Shown: positions 34,940 to 43,994, counted from the stretch's first letter. The stretch: DNA of 64,000 bases from Bradyrhizobium betae (GCF_008932115.1 NZ_CP044543.1:3974501-4038500); one strand, 5' to 3'. Program-made: numbers and translations. The notes: generated by a model from the sequence alone, not told the origin.

Positions 34940-36490
34940 CTACCGCAACCCCGCGCGCCGGAACCCCTCCAGATAGTGCTCGCGATCGGCATCATTGGCC
35001 CACGGCAGCTGCGTCGCGATCCAGTGCAGCGAGATGTTGGGCTGGGTGCGACGGAGTTCGCCCAGCGCCGTCTCCGCGAGCAGGCTGTCGCCGGTCATGC
35101 CGGCGGACACCGCCAGCACGCGATAGCCGCCGGTGAGGTCGCCGCGGTGGCGGATCGCCTCGCGCGCCAGCGCGATCGCGTCGTGGTAGCGCTGCTCGGT
35201 GAAGCGCGCATAGCCGGCGATGCCGTGATAGATCGCCAGCGACGGATCGCGGGGTGAGAGCCGGATCGCCCGTTGCGCCGCCTCGAACGATTCTCCGGAT
35301 CGTCCGGCATAGGACAGCGCCAGCGCGTAATAGCCCTGCGCCAGCGAGAAATTCGGGTTGAGCGCGAGTGCCTGCTCGAACTCGGAGAGCGCGTCCGCAA
35401 GCCTGCGCGTCGAAAAGCAGACGCTGCCGAGCGCGGCATGCGCCCAGGCATCCTCATGGTCGCAGCGCACTGCGGCGAGCGCGGCGGCTTCCGCCACCGG
35501 CGCCACCTTGGCAAGCTCGGCCCAGCCGAGATGCACGCCGAACATGTGGTTCGCCGCCAGCACCGCCAGCGCCTGGCCGTAATTCGGATCGATCGCGATG
35601 GCGCGCTCCAGCAGCGCCCGCGCGGCTTCGTGATCCTGCCGCGTTACGCGCCAGGTGTGCGAGAGCGCGCGCATCAGCAAGTCCCACGCGTCGAGGCTCG
35701 CGGGCGGCTTGCGATGGCTGCGGAAGTTCTCCGCCGCATGGATCTGCGGCTCGATTGCCGCGGCGATCGCGTTGGTGATCTCGTCCTGCACGGCGAAGAC
35801 GTCGACCAGCTCGCGGTCGTAGCGTTCGGCCCAGAGGTGGCCGCCGGTGGTGGCGTCGTTGAGCTGCGCGGTGATGCGCACGCGGTTGTCGGCCTTGCGC
35901 ACGCTGCCCTCGACGATGTAGCGCACCCCGAGCTCCTCGGCGATCTGCCTGATGTGGACCGCGCGTCCCTTGTAGGTGAAGGACGAGTTGCGAGCGATCA
36001 CCATGAACCAGCGCTGCTTCGACAGCGCGGTGAGGATGTCCTCGCTGATGCCGTCGCCGAAATATTCCTGCGCGGGATCGCCGCTCATGTTCTCGAAGGC
36101 GAGCACCGCGATTCCCGGTCGCTCCGCCGCGATGCGCGCGGGGGCAGGGGCGGGTTCGGCAGGCGCAAGCGTGCCGGCCGCTTCCTCCCGGACGTCGCCG
36201 ACGAAGCGAAAGCCCTTGCGCGGGATGGTCTTGATCAGCCGCTGTGTCGCGCCGTCGTCGCCGAGCGCCTTGCGCGCGGCGTTGATCCGGCTGTTCAGCG
36301 CCGAATCCGAGACGATGCGGTCGCTCCAGATCTGGCTGATCAGGTCATCCTTGCTGACCACTCGGGCGCGCTGCGCGACGAGATAGAGCAGCAGATCGAA
36401 CACCTGCGGCTGCAACGGCACGGCTGCGCCGCCGCAGGTGAGCTCTCGCAGGTCGCCGTCGAGCACGTTGTTTTCAAAGACAAATCGCAC
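34940..36490 (-). CDS. winged-helix / TolB-like / TPR regulator (CadC-type, copy 1)
   Basis: A 516-residue protein. Residues about 1-100 form an OmpR/CadC-type winged helix (PLQPQVFDLLLYL, LISQIWSDRIVSDSAL, ARKALGDDG, IPRKGFRFVG). Residues of about 125-260 have the TolB/FlgO-like segment (GIAVLAFENMSGDPAQEYF, GDGISEDILTALSK), and the C-terminal 230 residues are TPR-like repeats (ALALNPNFSLAQGYYALALS, AIRLSPRDPSLAIYHGIAG). No phospho-acceptor or membrane segment is seen. It is divergent from mddA with 133 bases between, including a 22-bp direct repeat. Copy 2 is at 38280. Confidence 0.9.
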   Translation of the reverse strand: MRFVFENNVLDGDLRELTCGGAAVPLQPQVFDLLLYLVAQRARVVSKDDLISQIWSDRIVSDSALNSRINAARKALGDDGATQRLIKTIPRKGFRFVGDVREEAAGTLAPAEPAPAPARIAAERPGIAVLAFENMSGDPAQEYFGDGISEDILTALSKQRWFMVIARNSSFTYKGRAVHIRQIAEELGVRYIVEGSVRKADNRVRITAQLNDATTGGHLWAERYDRELVDVFAVQDEITNAIAAAIEPQIHAAENFRSHRKPPASLDAWDLLMRALSHTWRVTRQDHEAARALLERAIAIDPNYGQALAVLAANHMFGVHLGWAELAKVAPVAEAAALAAVRCDHEDAWAHAALGSVCFSTRRLADALSEFEQALALNPNFSLAQGYYALALSYAGRSGESFEAAQRAIRLSPRDPSLAIYHGIAGYARFTEQRYHDAIALAREAIRHRGDLTGGYRVLAVSAGMTGDSLLAETALGELRRTQPNISLHWIATQLPWANDADREHYLEGFRRAGLR

Positions 36491-36496
36491 GTTTCT

Positions 36497-36539
36497 GTCG
36501 TCTCAAGCAAAAATCAAAGTCGTCTCAGGCGAAAATCAA
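36497..36539. promoter_or_regulatory. two tandem 22-bp direct repeats in the regulator/mddA intergenic region
   Basis: Two copies of a 21-base unit (36497-36517 and 36519-36539; both begin GTCGTCTCA and end AATCAA, with two mismatches), spaced 22 bases from start to start. Winged-helix OmpR/CadC-type dimers bind direct repeats with about this spacing. The pair lies between the divergent regulator and mddA, immediately upstream of the regulator start. Confidence 0.6.
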
Positions 36540-36623
36540 CCGTCCGCGAAAGCCTGGGGCACTCCGATCCGGCATGGTGCGAAGACCAAACAGTGCCGAT
36601 GCCTCGGCACAACGGAGCGTTTT

Positions 36624-37412
36624 ATGACCCAACTTGATCACCATGTTGATTCCATCGGCCCGGAGGTTACGGGCTCACGCATTTTCAAGTTCATCGCCTT
36701 TCTGTACGGAATTGCGGCATATCTCGTGTTTTTCGTCACCATTCTCTATGCCATCGGCTTCGTCATGGGGCTGGTGGTGCCGAAGACCATCGACACCGGA
36801 ACCGACACGCCGGCGGCTGAAGCCGTCATCGTCAATCTGCTGCTGATGACGCTGTTCGCCGTTCAGCACAGCGTGATGGCGCGCCAGCGCTTCAAGGCGT
36901 GGTGGACGCAGTTCGTGCCCAAGCCGGTCGAGCGGAGCACCTATGTGCTGTTCGCGAGCCTGTCATTGCTGCTCCTGTTCTGGCAGTGGCGCCCGATGCC
37001 CACGGTCATATGGGATGTCGGAAACCCCGATCTCGCCGTGACGCTGGTCACGCTGTCCTTCGCGGGCTGGGTGCTGGTGTTCACCTCGTCCTACATGATC
37101 AACCATTTCGAGTTGTTCGGCCTGCATCAGGTGACCAACCATCTCATCGGCAAGGAGGCGGCGCCGACGCGCTTCAAGACGCCGATGCTCTACAATTTCG
37201 TGCGTCATCCGATCTATCTCGGATTCATCATCGCGTTCTGGACCGCGCCGGTCATGACCGTGGGCCATCTGCTGTTCGCGGCCGTGACCACGATCTACAT
37301 CTTCGTCGGCATCGCGCTGGAGGAGCACGACCTCGTCGATCTCTTCGGCGACGAATACCGGCAGTACAGGGAGCGGGTGTCGATGCTGATTCCCTGGCGC
37401 AAGTCGGTATAG
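36624..37412 (+). CDS. mddA: methanethiol S-methyltransferase-like membrane methyltransferase
   Basis: A 262-residue multi-spanning membrane protein of the isoprenylcysteine-methyltransferase/NnrU superfamily. It ends with the SAM-binding features FVRHPIYLGFII and LEEHDLVDLFGDEYRQYRER, followed by VSMLIPW. The size and the N-terminal architecture match MddA, the enzyme that methylates methanethiol to dimethyl sulfide in Bradyrhizobium. The symbol is from memory and from family fit; a nonspecific NnrU-like protein is the alternative. It is divergent from the winged-helix/TPR regulator, whose operator candidate is in the shared intergenic region. Confidence 0.75.
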   Translation: MTQLDHHVDSIGPEVTGSRIFKFIAFLYGIAAYLVFFVTILYAIGFVMGLVVPKTIDTGTDTPAAEAVIVNLLLMTLFAVQHSVMARQRFKAWWTQFVPKPVERSTYVLFASLSLLLLFWQWRPMPTVIWDVGNPDLAVTLVTLSFAGWVLVFTSSYMINHFELFGLHQVTNHLIGKEAAPTRFKTPMLYNFVRHPIYLGFIIAFWTAPVMTVGHLLFAAVTTIYIFVGIALEEHDLVDLFGDEYRQYRERVSMLIPWRKSV

Positions 37413-37517
37413 TTCGCGCGTCTTTCCGTCGCGTCCGCCGAAAGGAGGACGCGCGGCGGCGTTGAGGCGCGTAACTGACCTTGCCGGATTCCTCCTCCAT
37501 CGTTTCTCGGGGTGATT

Positions 37518-37588
37518 CCCCCTCACCCCGAAGCCTCTCCCCGCATCCATCTTCGCCGCGATTTCGGCGAACGGGAGCGGGGAGAGGA
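37518..37588. repeat. palindromic repeat, CTCTCCCC family (short member)
   Basis: Arms CCCCCTCACCCCGAAGCCTC / GAGCGGGGAGAGG with an internal TTCGCCG/CGGCGAA stem. It lies between mddA and the GFA gene and resembles the outer arms of the elements at 29875 and 38052. Confidence 0.6.
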
Positions 37589-37618
37589 ATTTCAACCTTC
37601 ATCAACGGAGACGACCAA

Positions 37619-38041
37619 ATGAAACACGTCGGAAACTGCTTCTGTGGCGCGGTCACGATCGAGGTCACCGGCGAGCCGGCGGCGATGGGCTATTGCCATT
37701 GCCGTTCCTGCCGTTCGTGGTCGGGCGGACCGGTGAACGCCTTCAGCCTGTGGAAGCCCGAAGCCGTGCGCATCACCGAGGGCGCCCAGCACGTCGAGAC
37801 CTTCGCCAAGACGCCGCTCAGCCAGCGCAAATACTGCAAGAAGTGCGGCGGTCATCTCATGACCAACCATCCGCCGCTCGACCTGATCGACGTCTTCTCC
37901 GCCACCATCCCCACGCTCGCCTTCACGCCCGGCGTCCACGTCAACTATTCCGAGACGGTGCTGCCGATGCGCGACGGCCTGCCCAAGCTGAAGGATTTCC
38001 CGGCCGAGTTCGGCGGCAGCGGCGAGATGATGCAGGAGTAG
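37619..38041 (+). CDS. GFA-family (glutathione-dependent formaldehyde-activating enzyme-like) protein
   Basis: A 140-residue GFA-family (DUF636-type) protein. The zinc-binding cysteines are CFCG (6-9), YCHCRSCR and YCKKCGGH, with the conserved motif FAKTPLSQRKYCKKCGG. The family includes enzymes or carriers for S-hydroxymethylglutathione and other thiol adducts. It lies 206 bases after mddA and on the same strand; a link to thiol/C1 metabolism is suggestive but unproven. The start at ATG 37619 follows GGAGA. Confidence 0.85.
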   Translation: MKHVGNCFCGAVTIEVTGEPAAMGYCHCRSCRSWSGGPVNAFSLWKPEAVRITEGAQHVETFAKTPLSQRKYCKKCGGHLMTNHPPLDLIDVFSATIPTLAFTPGVHVNYSETVLPMRDGLPKLKDFPAEFGGSGEMMQE

Positions 38042-38051
38042 GGGCTTTTTC

Positions 38052-38260
38052 CTTCTCCCCTTGTGGGAGAAAGTGGCACAGGCGGCCTTGGGCCGCCGTT
38101 ATTAAGAACGCCGAAGCAAAAGAACGCCGAAGCAAAGCTTCGGCTATGGCGCCGGATGAGGGGTTCTCTCGACTCGCAAGATCGCTCGCGAGGATAGGAA
38201 CCCCTCACCCGGCTTCGATGCTTCGCATCGAATCCACCCTCTCCCACAAGGGGAGAGGGT
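38052..38260. repeat. composite palindromic repeat, CTCTCCCC family (large member)
   Basis: A 209-base element with outer arms CTTCTCCCCTTGTGGGAGAA / CCACCCTCTCCCACAAGGGG and an inner set GGGGTTCTCTCGACTCGC / GCTCGCGAGGATAGGAACCC. It also contains a direct duplication of AACGCCGAAGCAAA (38107-38134). It fills the gap between the GFA gene and copy 2 of the regulator. Confidence 0.7.
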
Positions 38261-38279
38261 GCACCGTCAGTGTGGCGAG

Positions 38280-39836
38280 CTATCTCATTCCCGCGCGCCG
38301 AAACCCTTCGAGATAATGCTCGCGATCCTCGGCGCGCAGCATCGGCAGTTCGCGCCTCAGCCAGGCCAGCGAGAGGCCCGGCTGGGTGCGCTGCAGGCCC
38401 TGCAGCGCGGACGCCGCGAGCTCGGAATCGCCCAACATGCCGGCGGCAGCCGTCAGCACGCGATGGGCGCCGACGAAATCGGCGCGCTGCCGCATCGATT
38501 CACGTGCCATCTGCACGCTCGCCTCGTAATTGCGGCCGATGAATTGCGCATAGGCCGCAACGCCGCAATAGATCGCCGCCAGCGGATCGCGCGGGCTGAG
38601 CCGCAGCGCGCGGCGCGCGGCCACATCGCCGTCCTGCCATTGTCCCGCGTAGCACAGCGTCACGCCATAAAAGGCGTGCGCCATCGCGAAGTTCGGATTG
38701 AGCGTCAGCGTCAGCTCGAACTCCGCCAGCGAATCGTCGAAGCGGCGGCGGAATAGATAGGTATAGGCGAGGCCGTGATGCGCCCAGGCGTCCTCGCGGT
38801 CGGCCTCCACCGCCGCAAGCGCTGCCCGCTCGGCGACCTGCACGGTCGCGGTCATGTCGGCCCAGCCCATATGCGCGCCGAAGATATGGCTGGTCGCGAG
38901 CAGGCCCAGCGCCTTGCCATAGGCCGGATCGATCGCGGTCGCCTGTTCGAGCAATGCCTGCGCGGCGGCATTGTCCTCGCGCGTGATGCGCCAGTAATGC
39001 GACAGCGCGCGCATCACCAGGTCCCAGGCATCCAGGCTGCCCGGAGGCTTCTGCTGGGCGCGAAAGCTTTCGGCGGCGTAGAGCTGCGGCTCGATCGCGG
39101 CGATGATCGCTTCCGTGATCTCGTCCTGCACGGCAAAGATGTCGGCGAGCTCGCGGTCGTAGCGCTCGGCCCAGAGATGGCTGCCGGTCGAGACGTCGTT
39201 GAGCTGGGCCGAGATGCGCACGCGATCGCCGCTCCGCCGCACGCTGCCTTCGAGCACATAGCGGACACCGAGCTCGCGCGCGACCTCGTGGATGTGCACC
39301 GCGCGGCCCTTGTAGACGAAGGAGGAGTTGCGCGCGACGACGAAGAACCAGCGCAGCTTCGACAGCGCGGTGATGATGTCCTCGCTGATGCCGTCGGAGA
39401 AATAATCCTGCTCGCGGTCGCCGCTCATATTGGTGAAGGGCAGCACCGCGATCGCAGGCCGGTCGGGCAGGGCAAGCGCCTGCGGCGCCTGGGCGAGGCG
39501 GCCGAGCTCCGGTGGCACCGCGCCGAGCTGCGTCTGGACATCGCCGACGAAGCGAAAGCCCTTGCGCGCGATGGTGCGGATCAGCGCCTGGTTCGCGCCA
39601 TTGTCGCCGATCGCCTTGCGCGCCGCGTTGATCCGGCTGGTGAGGGTGGATTCCGAGACGCTGCGGCCGTGCCAGATCTTGTCGATCAGCTCGTCCTTGC
39701 TGACCACCCGGTCGCGGTTTTCCATGAGGTGGACGACCAGGTCGAAAACCTGCGGCTCCACGGCCACGGGAACCTGCTCGCGGCTCAGTTCGCGCCGATC
39801 GGTATCGAGAAGGTGGTCCCGGAACATGAACTGCAC
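38280..39836 (-). CDS. winged-helix / TolB-like / TPR regulator (CadC-type, copy 2)
   Basis: A 518-residue paralogue of the protein at 34940-36490. The same architecture occurs: winged helix (VAVEPQVFDLVVHLME, LIDKIWHGRSVSESTL, IARKGFRFVGDV), TolB-like core (AIAVLPFTNMSGDREQDYFS, DGISEDIITALSKLRW) and TPR-like repeats (LTLNPNFAMAHAFYGVTL, RRALRLSPRDPLAAIYCG), ending in LEGFRRAGMR. The N-terminal 100 residues match copy 1 at well over half of positions by eye. The two copies flank mddA and the GFA gene, both on the minus strand. Their targets may be the divergent or intervening genes. Confidence 0.9.
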   Translation of the reverse strand: MQFMFRDHLLDTDRRELSREQVPVAVEPQVFDLVVHLMENRDRVVSKDELIDKIWHGRSVSESTLTSRINAARKAIGDNGANQALIRTIARKGFRFVGDVQTQLGAVPPELGRLAQAPQALALPDRPAIAVLPFTNMSGDREQDYFSDGISEDIITALSKLRWFFVVARNSSFVYKGRAVHIHEVARELGVRYVLEGSVRRSGDRVRISAQLNDVSTGSHLWAERYDRELADIFAVQDEITEAIIAAIEPQLYAAESFRAQQKPPGSLDAWDLVMRALSHYWRITREDNAAAQALLEQATAIDPAYGKALGLLATSHIFGAHMGWADMTATVQVAERAALAAVEADREDAWAHHGLAYTYLFRRRFDDSLAEFELTLTLNPNFAMAHAFYGVTLCYAGQWQDGDVAARRALRLSPRDPLAAIYCGVAAYAQFIGRNYEASVQMARESMRQRADFVGAHRVLTAAAGMLGDSELAASALQGLQRTQPGLSLAWLRRELPMLRAEDREHYLEGFRRAGMR

Positions 39837-40356
39837 GTCGAAAACTCAGTCCTCACAACGACATCAGGCAATGATGAAATCAAAATGGTCTTTGACTGGA
39901 GTCTGTGAGTCCGCCGAGCGGTCGACCCGGTTCACCACGATCGCGTGATGGCAGCCATGCTGTTTTCGGATGAGAATACAACCTCGGTGAGAATGTGAAG
40001 GCTTGTGGCGGATTGTCGCGAGCTGCACTGAGCCTGACGCTTGCCGAGCGTACAATCCATCGCCGTCACCCCCGCGCAATCGCGAAGCGATTGTCGCTGG
40101 AGGTGGCCGCTTCTTCAGCGGCCCTCGAAGGGCGACGGCCCGGCTGCATCCCAGCCGTTCATCCTTCGAGGCTCCCGGCGCGCCGCCTTTGCGTCGCGCC
40201 ACTCGCACCTCAGGATGACGGATCAGATAGCTCGAGTCTTGGGCGCGAGATGATCGCGCGTCGCCGAATGTGTGGTCACGTCCGAATGTCCATTGCCGAA
40301 CACCGCCGCCTGCGTAAGCTGCGCCCACACAAAACGCCAACCATAAAGAAACGCCC
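39837..40356. other. 520-base intergenic region with a long repeat
   Basis: No gene is visible. It includes the repeat at 40065-40220 and presumably the promoters of the regulator (minus) and the lyase (plus). A stretch near 39866-39890 (TCAGGCAATGATGAAATCAA) partly resembles the direct-repeat unit upstream of copy 1 of the regulator, which could be a related operator. Confidence 0.5.
40065..40220. repeat. long intergenic repeat, GTCATCCTGAGGTGCG family
   Basis: Minus-strand reading starts near GTCATCCTGAGGTGCGAGTG and ends in CGCGGGGGTGAC, with several GC-rich inner hairpins (GGCCGCT/AGCGGCC; GGCTGGGATGCAGCC). This composition is that of a multi-copy Bradyrhizobium/Rhodopseudomonas intergenic element. 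It is non-coding. Confidence 0.6.
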
Positions 40357-41718
40357 ATGCCCGCTTTCCCAGCCTCGACCACCGTGCTCGACTCCATGCT
40401 GTTCCGCGACGCTTTCGGCACGCCCGGGATGCGCGAGGTGTTTTCCGACGTCGCGCTGGTCGGGCGCTATGCCGAGGTCGAGGTCGCGCTGGCCATGGCG
40501 GAAGCAAAGTGTGGTGTGATCCCGCAAGCCGCCGCCGACCAGATTGCGGCGCGGACGGATGTCGCCGCGCTCGATTTCGACCTGTTGCGGCAGGAGACCG
40601 ACATCGTCGGCTATCCGATCCTTCCTTTGGTGCATCAGATGGTGAAGCAATGCGGCGAGGCCGGCCGCTACGTGCATTGGGGCGCGACCACGCAGGACAT
40701 CATGGATACCGCCGTGGTCCTGCAATTGCGCGCGGGGCTCGAGCTCGTCGAGCGCGACATCAGCGAGCTGCGAAAGATCCTGGCGGACCTCTCGAAGCGC
40801 TACCGCGACACGCCGATGGCCGGCCGCACCCATCTCCAGCAGGCGCTGCCGGTGACCTTCGGTTACAAGACCGCGATCTGGCTAGCGATGTTCGATCGCC
40901 ATGCCGAGCGTCTGGCGCAATTGAAGCCGCGCGTCCTGGTCGGCCAGTTCGCCGGCGCCGCCGGTACGCTCGCCTCGCTCGGCAACAAGGGGTTCGAGGT
41001 GCAGGAGGCGCTGTGCGCCGAGCTGAAGCTCGGCGTTCCCGCCTCGACCTGGCACGTCGCGCGCGACGGCTTCGCCGAAGCGGTCAATTTTCTCGCGCTC
41101 GTCACCGGCTCGCTCGGCAAGATCGCGCTCGACATCATGATCATGGCCTCCACCGAGTTCGCCGAGCTCTACGAGCCCTTCGTCAAGGGCCGCGGCGCAT
41201 CCTCGACCATGCCGCAGAAGCGCAACCCGATCTCCTCGGAGCTGATGCTCGCAGCAAGCAAGGCGGTGCGCCAGCACGCCGGCCTGATGCTGGATGCCAT
41301 GGTGCAGGATTTCGAGCGCGCCACCGGACCCTGGCACGCCGAATGGATGGCGATCCCCGAAAGTTTCGTGCTCTCCGCCGGCGCGCTGCATCAGGCGAAG
41401 TTCGCGCTCGCCGGCCTCATCGTGGACGAGGCGAAGATGAACGACAATCTCGGCATCAGCCGCGGCCTGATCGTGGCCGAAGCGGTCATGATGGGGCTCG
41501 CGCCCCAGATCGGGCGGCAGGAGGCGCATGACGTGGTCTACGATGCCTGCCGGCTCGCCAACGAGAAGGGTCTGACGCTGGCGGATGCGCTCTCGTCCGA
41601 CTCCCGCGTTTCGACCCGCATCGACCGCGCGACGATCGATGCGCTGACTTCACCGAAAAATTACCTCGGCCTTGCGCCTGCCATGGTCGATCGGGTGCTG
41701 AAATCGGCAACGCGTTGA
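40357..41718 (+). CDS. fumarase/aspartase-superfamily lyase (adenylosuccinate lyase / carboxymuconate cycloisomerase type)
   Basis: A 453-residue enzyme. The superfamily signature GRGASSTMPQKRNPISSE is intact, as are GATTQDIMDTA and the catalytic MAGRTHLQQALPVTFG. The protein matches the PcaB (3-carboxy-cis,cis-muconate cycloisomerase) branch by length and by the LLRQETDIVGYPILPLVHQM segment rather than PurB proper; no pca genes lie nearby. Substrate therefore unknown among C-O or C-N eliminations. It is followed by an M29 aminopeptidase 112 bases later. Confidence 0.85.
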   Translation: MPAFPASTTVLDSMLFRDAFGTPGMREVFSDVALVGRYAEVEVALAMAEAKCGVIPQAAADQIAARTDVAALDFDLLRQETDIVGYPILPLVHQMVKQCGEAGRYVHWGATTQDIMDTAVVLQLRAGLELVERDISELRKILADLSKRYRDTPMAGRTHLQQALPVTFGYKTAIWLAMFDRHAERLAQLKPRVLVGQFAGAAGTLASLGNKGFEVQEALCAELKLGVPASTWHVARDGFAEAVNFLALVTGSLGKIALDIMIMASTEFAELYEPFVKGRGASSTMPQKRNPISSELMLAASKAVRQHAGLMLDAMVQDFERATGPWHAEWMAIPESFVLSAGALHQAKFALAGLIVDEAKMNDNLGISRGLIVAEAVMMGLAPQIGRQEAHDVVYDACRLANEKGLTLADALSSDSRVSTRIDRATIDALTSPKNYLGLAPAMVDRVLKSATR

Positions 41719-41830
41719 AAGCCAACATGCGCGAAATTGCGTATCTTTCATGTGTCGCAGGGCGCTCGCACACTTGTGTCCCGCGATGCTAGACCTAGAT
41801 TGAACGGACAATTTCGGCAGAGGACCCCGC

Positions 41831-43087
41831 ATGACCGACTACCGCAATTCCGCCACGACCATTGATCCCGTGAAGCTCGACCGGCTGGCCGAGGTGGCGG
41901 TGAAGGTGGGCCTGGGCTTGCGGCCAGGACAGGATCTGCTTTTGACGGCGCCCGCGATCGCGCTGCCGCTGGTGCGGCGGATCGCCGTTCATGCCTACAA
42001 AGCCGGCGCCGGCATCGTGACGCCGATCCTGTCGGACGAAGAGATGACGCTGGCGCGCTATCGCCACGGCCACGACAACAGCTTCGATCGGGCCGCCAAC
42101 TGGCTCTACGAGGGCATGGCGAAAGCGTTCTCGGACAATACCGCGCGGCTTGCGATCGTCGGCGACAATCCGATGCTGCTGTCGGGTGAAGATGCGTCCA
42201 AGGTCGCGCGTGCCAGCAAGGCAAATTCCATCGCCTACCAGCCGGCGTTGGAAAAAATTGTCAATTTCGACACCAACTGGAACATCATCGCCTATCCGAG
42301 CGCAGCGTGGGCCAAGCTGGTGTTTCCTAACGATCAGGAAGAGGTCGCGATCGGCAAGCTCGCGGACGCGATCTTCGCCGCGTCCCGCGTCGATCGCGAG
42401 GACGCCACGGCCAATTGGGCGAGTCACAATGCGGCGCTGCGCGAGCGCACCAACTGGCTCAACGGCCAGCGTTTCCGCGCGCTGCAATACTCCGGACCGG
42501 GGACCGACCTCACCATCGGGCTCGCCGACGGCCATGAATGGGAAGGCGGCGCTTCGCTGGCCAAGAACGGTATCAGCTGCAACGCCAACATCCCGACCGA
42601 AGAGGTCTTCACCACGCCGCATTGCCGGCGTGTCTACGGTCATGTCGTGAGTTCGAAGCCGTTGTCCTACCAGGGCACGCTGATCGACAACATCGCGGTG
42701 CGCTTCGAGGACGGCAGGATCGTCGATGCCAAGGCCTCGCGCGGCGCGGAGGTCCTGAACAAGGTGCTCGACACCGACGAGGGCGCGCGGCGGCTCGGCG
42801 AAGTGGCGCTGGTGCCGCATTCCTCGCCGATCTCGCAGAGCGGATTGTTGTTCTACAACACTCTGTTCGACGAGAATGCGGCCTCGCACATCGCGCTCGG
42901 CCAGTGCTATTCGAAGTGCTTCGTCAACGGCGCCCAGCTGACGCCGCAGCAGATCGCGGCCCAAGGCGGCAACCAGAGCCTGATCCATATCGACTGGATG
43001 ATCGGCTCGTCCGAGACCGACATCGACGGCATTCTGGCCGACGGCAGCAAGGTGCCGGTGTTCCGCAAGGGCGGGTGGGCGAAGTAA
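41831..43087 (+). CDS. M29-family aminopeptidase
   Basis: A 418-residue metalloaminopeptidase of the M29 (AmpS/PepS) family. The N-terminal DRLAEVAVKVGLGLRPGQDL is diagnostic, as are WNIIAYPSAAWAKLVFP, GPGTDLTIGL, the metal-binding NIPTEEVFTTPHCRRVYG, and EVALVPHSSPISQSG. The last segment HIDWMIGSSETDIDGI completes the two-metal site. It hydrolyses N-terminal residues from peptides in the cytosol. Length is normal. It follows the lyase on the same strand. Confidence 0.93.
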   Translation: MTDYRNSATTIDPVKLDRLAEVAVKVGLGLRPGQDLLLTAPAIALPLVRRIAVHAYKAGAGIVTPILSDEEMTLARYRHGHDNSFDRAANWLYEGMAKAFSDNTARLAIVGDNPMLLSGEDASKVARASKANSIAYQPALEKIVNFDTNWNIIAYPSAAWAKLVFPNDQEEVAIGKLADAIFAASRVDREDATANWASHNAALRERTNWLNGQRFRALQYSGPGTDLTIGLADGHEWEGGASLAKNGISCNANIPTEEVFTTPHCRRVYGHVVSSKPLSYQGTLIDNIAVRFEDGRIVDAKASRGAEVLNKVLDTDEGARRLGEVALVPHSSPISQSGLLFYNTLFDENAASHIALGQCYSKCFVNGAQLTPQQIAAQGGNQSLIHIDWMIGSSETDIDGILADGSKVPVFRKGGWAK

Positions 43088-43098
43088 CGCTGCTGCTC

Positions 43099-43177
43099 GT
43101 CATGCCCGGGGTTGTCCCGGGCATCCACGGTCTTTGTGCCGCCAGGCGTGGATGGCCGGGACACGCCCGGCCATGAC
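43099..43177. repeat. palindromic repeat, GTCATGCCCGGG family (member 1)
   Basis: Arms GTCATGCCCGGGGTTGTCCC / GGGACACGCCCGGCCATGAC surround ATCCACGG / CGTGGAT inner arms. It sits in the gap between convergent genes. A second member is at 45728-45813. Confidence 0.75.
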
Positions 43178-43201
43178 GATCCGGGAAAGTTCAGACTCCC
43201 T

Positions 43202-43780
43202 TCACGCCGCTGCGTTGCGCAGCATCGGATTGTTGTCGACGCTGAAACGGTTGAATAGCGTCGTGAACGGGCAGCCGTCGGTCGCCCGCACGATGGCGTC
43301 GGACGCGGCGACCGCCTCGTAGAGGGCACCGACTGGATCGTCCGCCTCCGGCAGGTCGAGCGCCCTGCGGATTTCCTCGCGGGCTTCGTTGACCTCGTCC
43401 TCGTCGTCGAGTGTGGCCTCCAGCGCATTCGCTGCGCGGCGCATTTCCTCGAGATCACCGCCGGCGGAGAATTTGAGGATATCCAGCCAATACGGGCGGG
43501 CTGCGACGAGTTGAACGAAGGCCTCGAACGTATCGGCGATAATTCCTGCGCGGCCCTCCGATGAGACGTAGAGCACATTCTGCGACGGCAGCAGCACGAA
43601 CGCACCGCCGGCGCCGTCACCGCCGATCTGCCGGGGGCTCTCGACGCCGTCGATGGTGAACCAGGGCTCGTCGTCCGGCGCGAACGAGACGTCGAGGCTG
43701 CCGAGCCGGGCGACGACCTCGCTGTTGGCTGTCAGAACCTCTGGGGTGAGGGGCATCGGCATGGCTCCTTCGATGGTCAC
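43202..43780 (-). CDS. acidic protein of unknown function
   Basis: A 192-residue acidic protein (MTIEGAMPMPLTPEVLTANS). Middle segment PWFTIDGVESPRQIGGDGAG then FVLLPSQNVLYVSSEGRAG, resembling the compact SMI1/KNR4 fold often linked to toxin immunity, but I cannot confirm this. The C-terminal part is helical and acidic (DDEDEVNEAREEIRRAL) with a DGCPFTTLFNRFSVDNN tail. An in-frame start four or six residues in is possible. No toxin gene is adjacent. Confidence 0.55.
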   Translation of the reverse strand: MTIEGAMPMPLTPEVLTANSEVVARLGSLDVSFAPDDEPWFTIDGVESPRQIGGDGAGGAFVLLPSQNVLYVSSEGRAGIIADTFEAFVQLVAARPYWLDILKFSAGGDLEEMRRAANALEATLDDEDEVNEAREEIRRALDLPEADDPVGALYEAVAASDAIVRATDGCPFTTLFNRFSVDNNPMLRNAAA

Positions 43781-43994
43781 TTGCGCGCACTTTGTCGCAC
43801 CCCGGAAAAGACGGGTTCATGTGCGCGAATTTGCAGGCAAATCCCGACGTTAACCGCTTCGCATCTGCAACTTGCGGCTGATTTTCGGGGCCTGCGTAAG
43901 AAAGAATTAAAAACCGGCTACTAGCGTTCCAACATCTTTCGAAACAATCCGGGCCGAGACCCGGTCATTCATATTTTATTCCCTGGGGAAGTAG

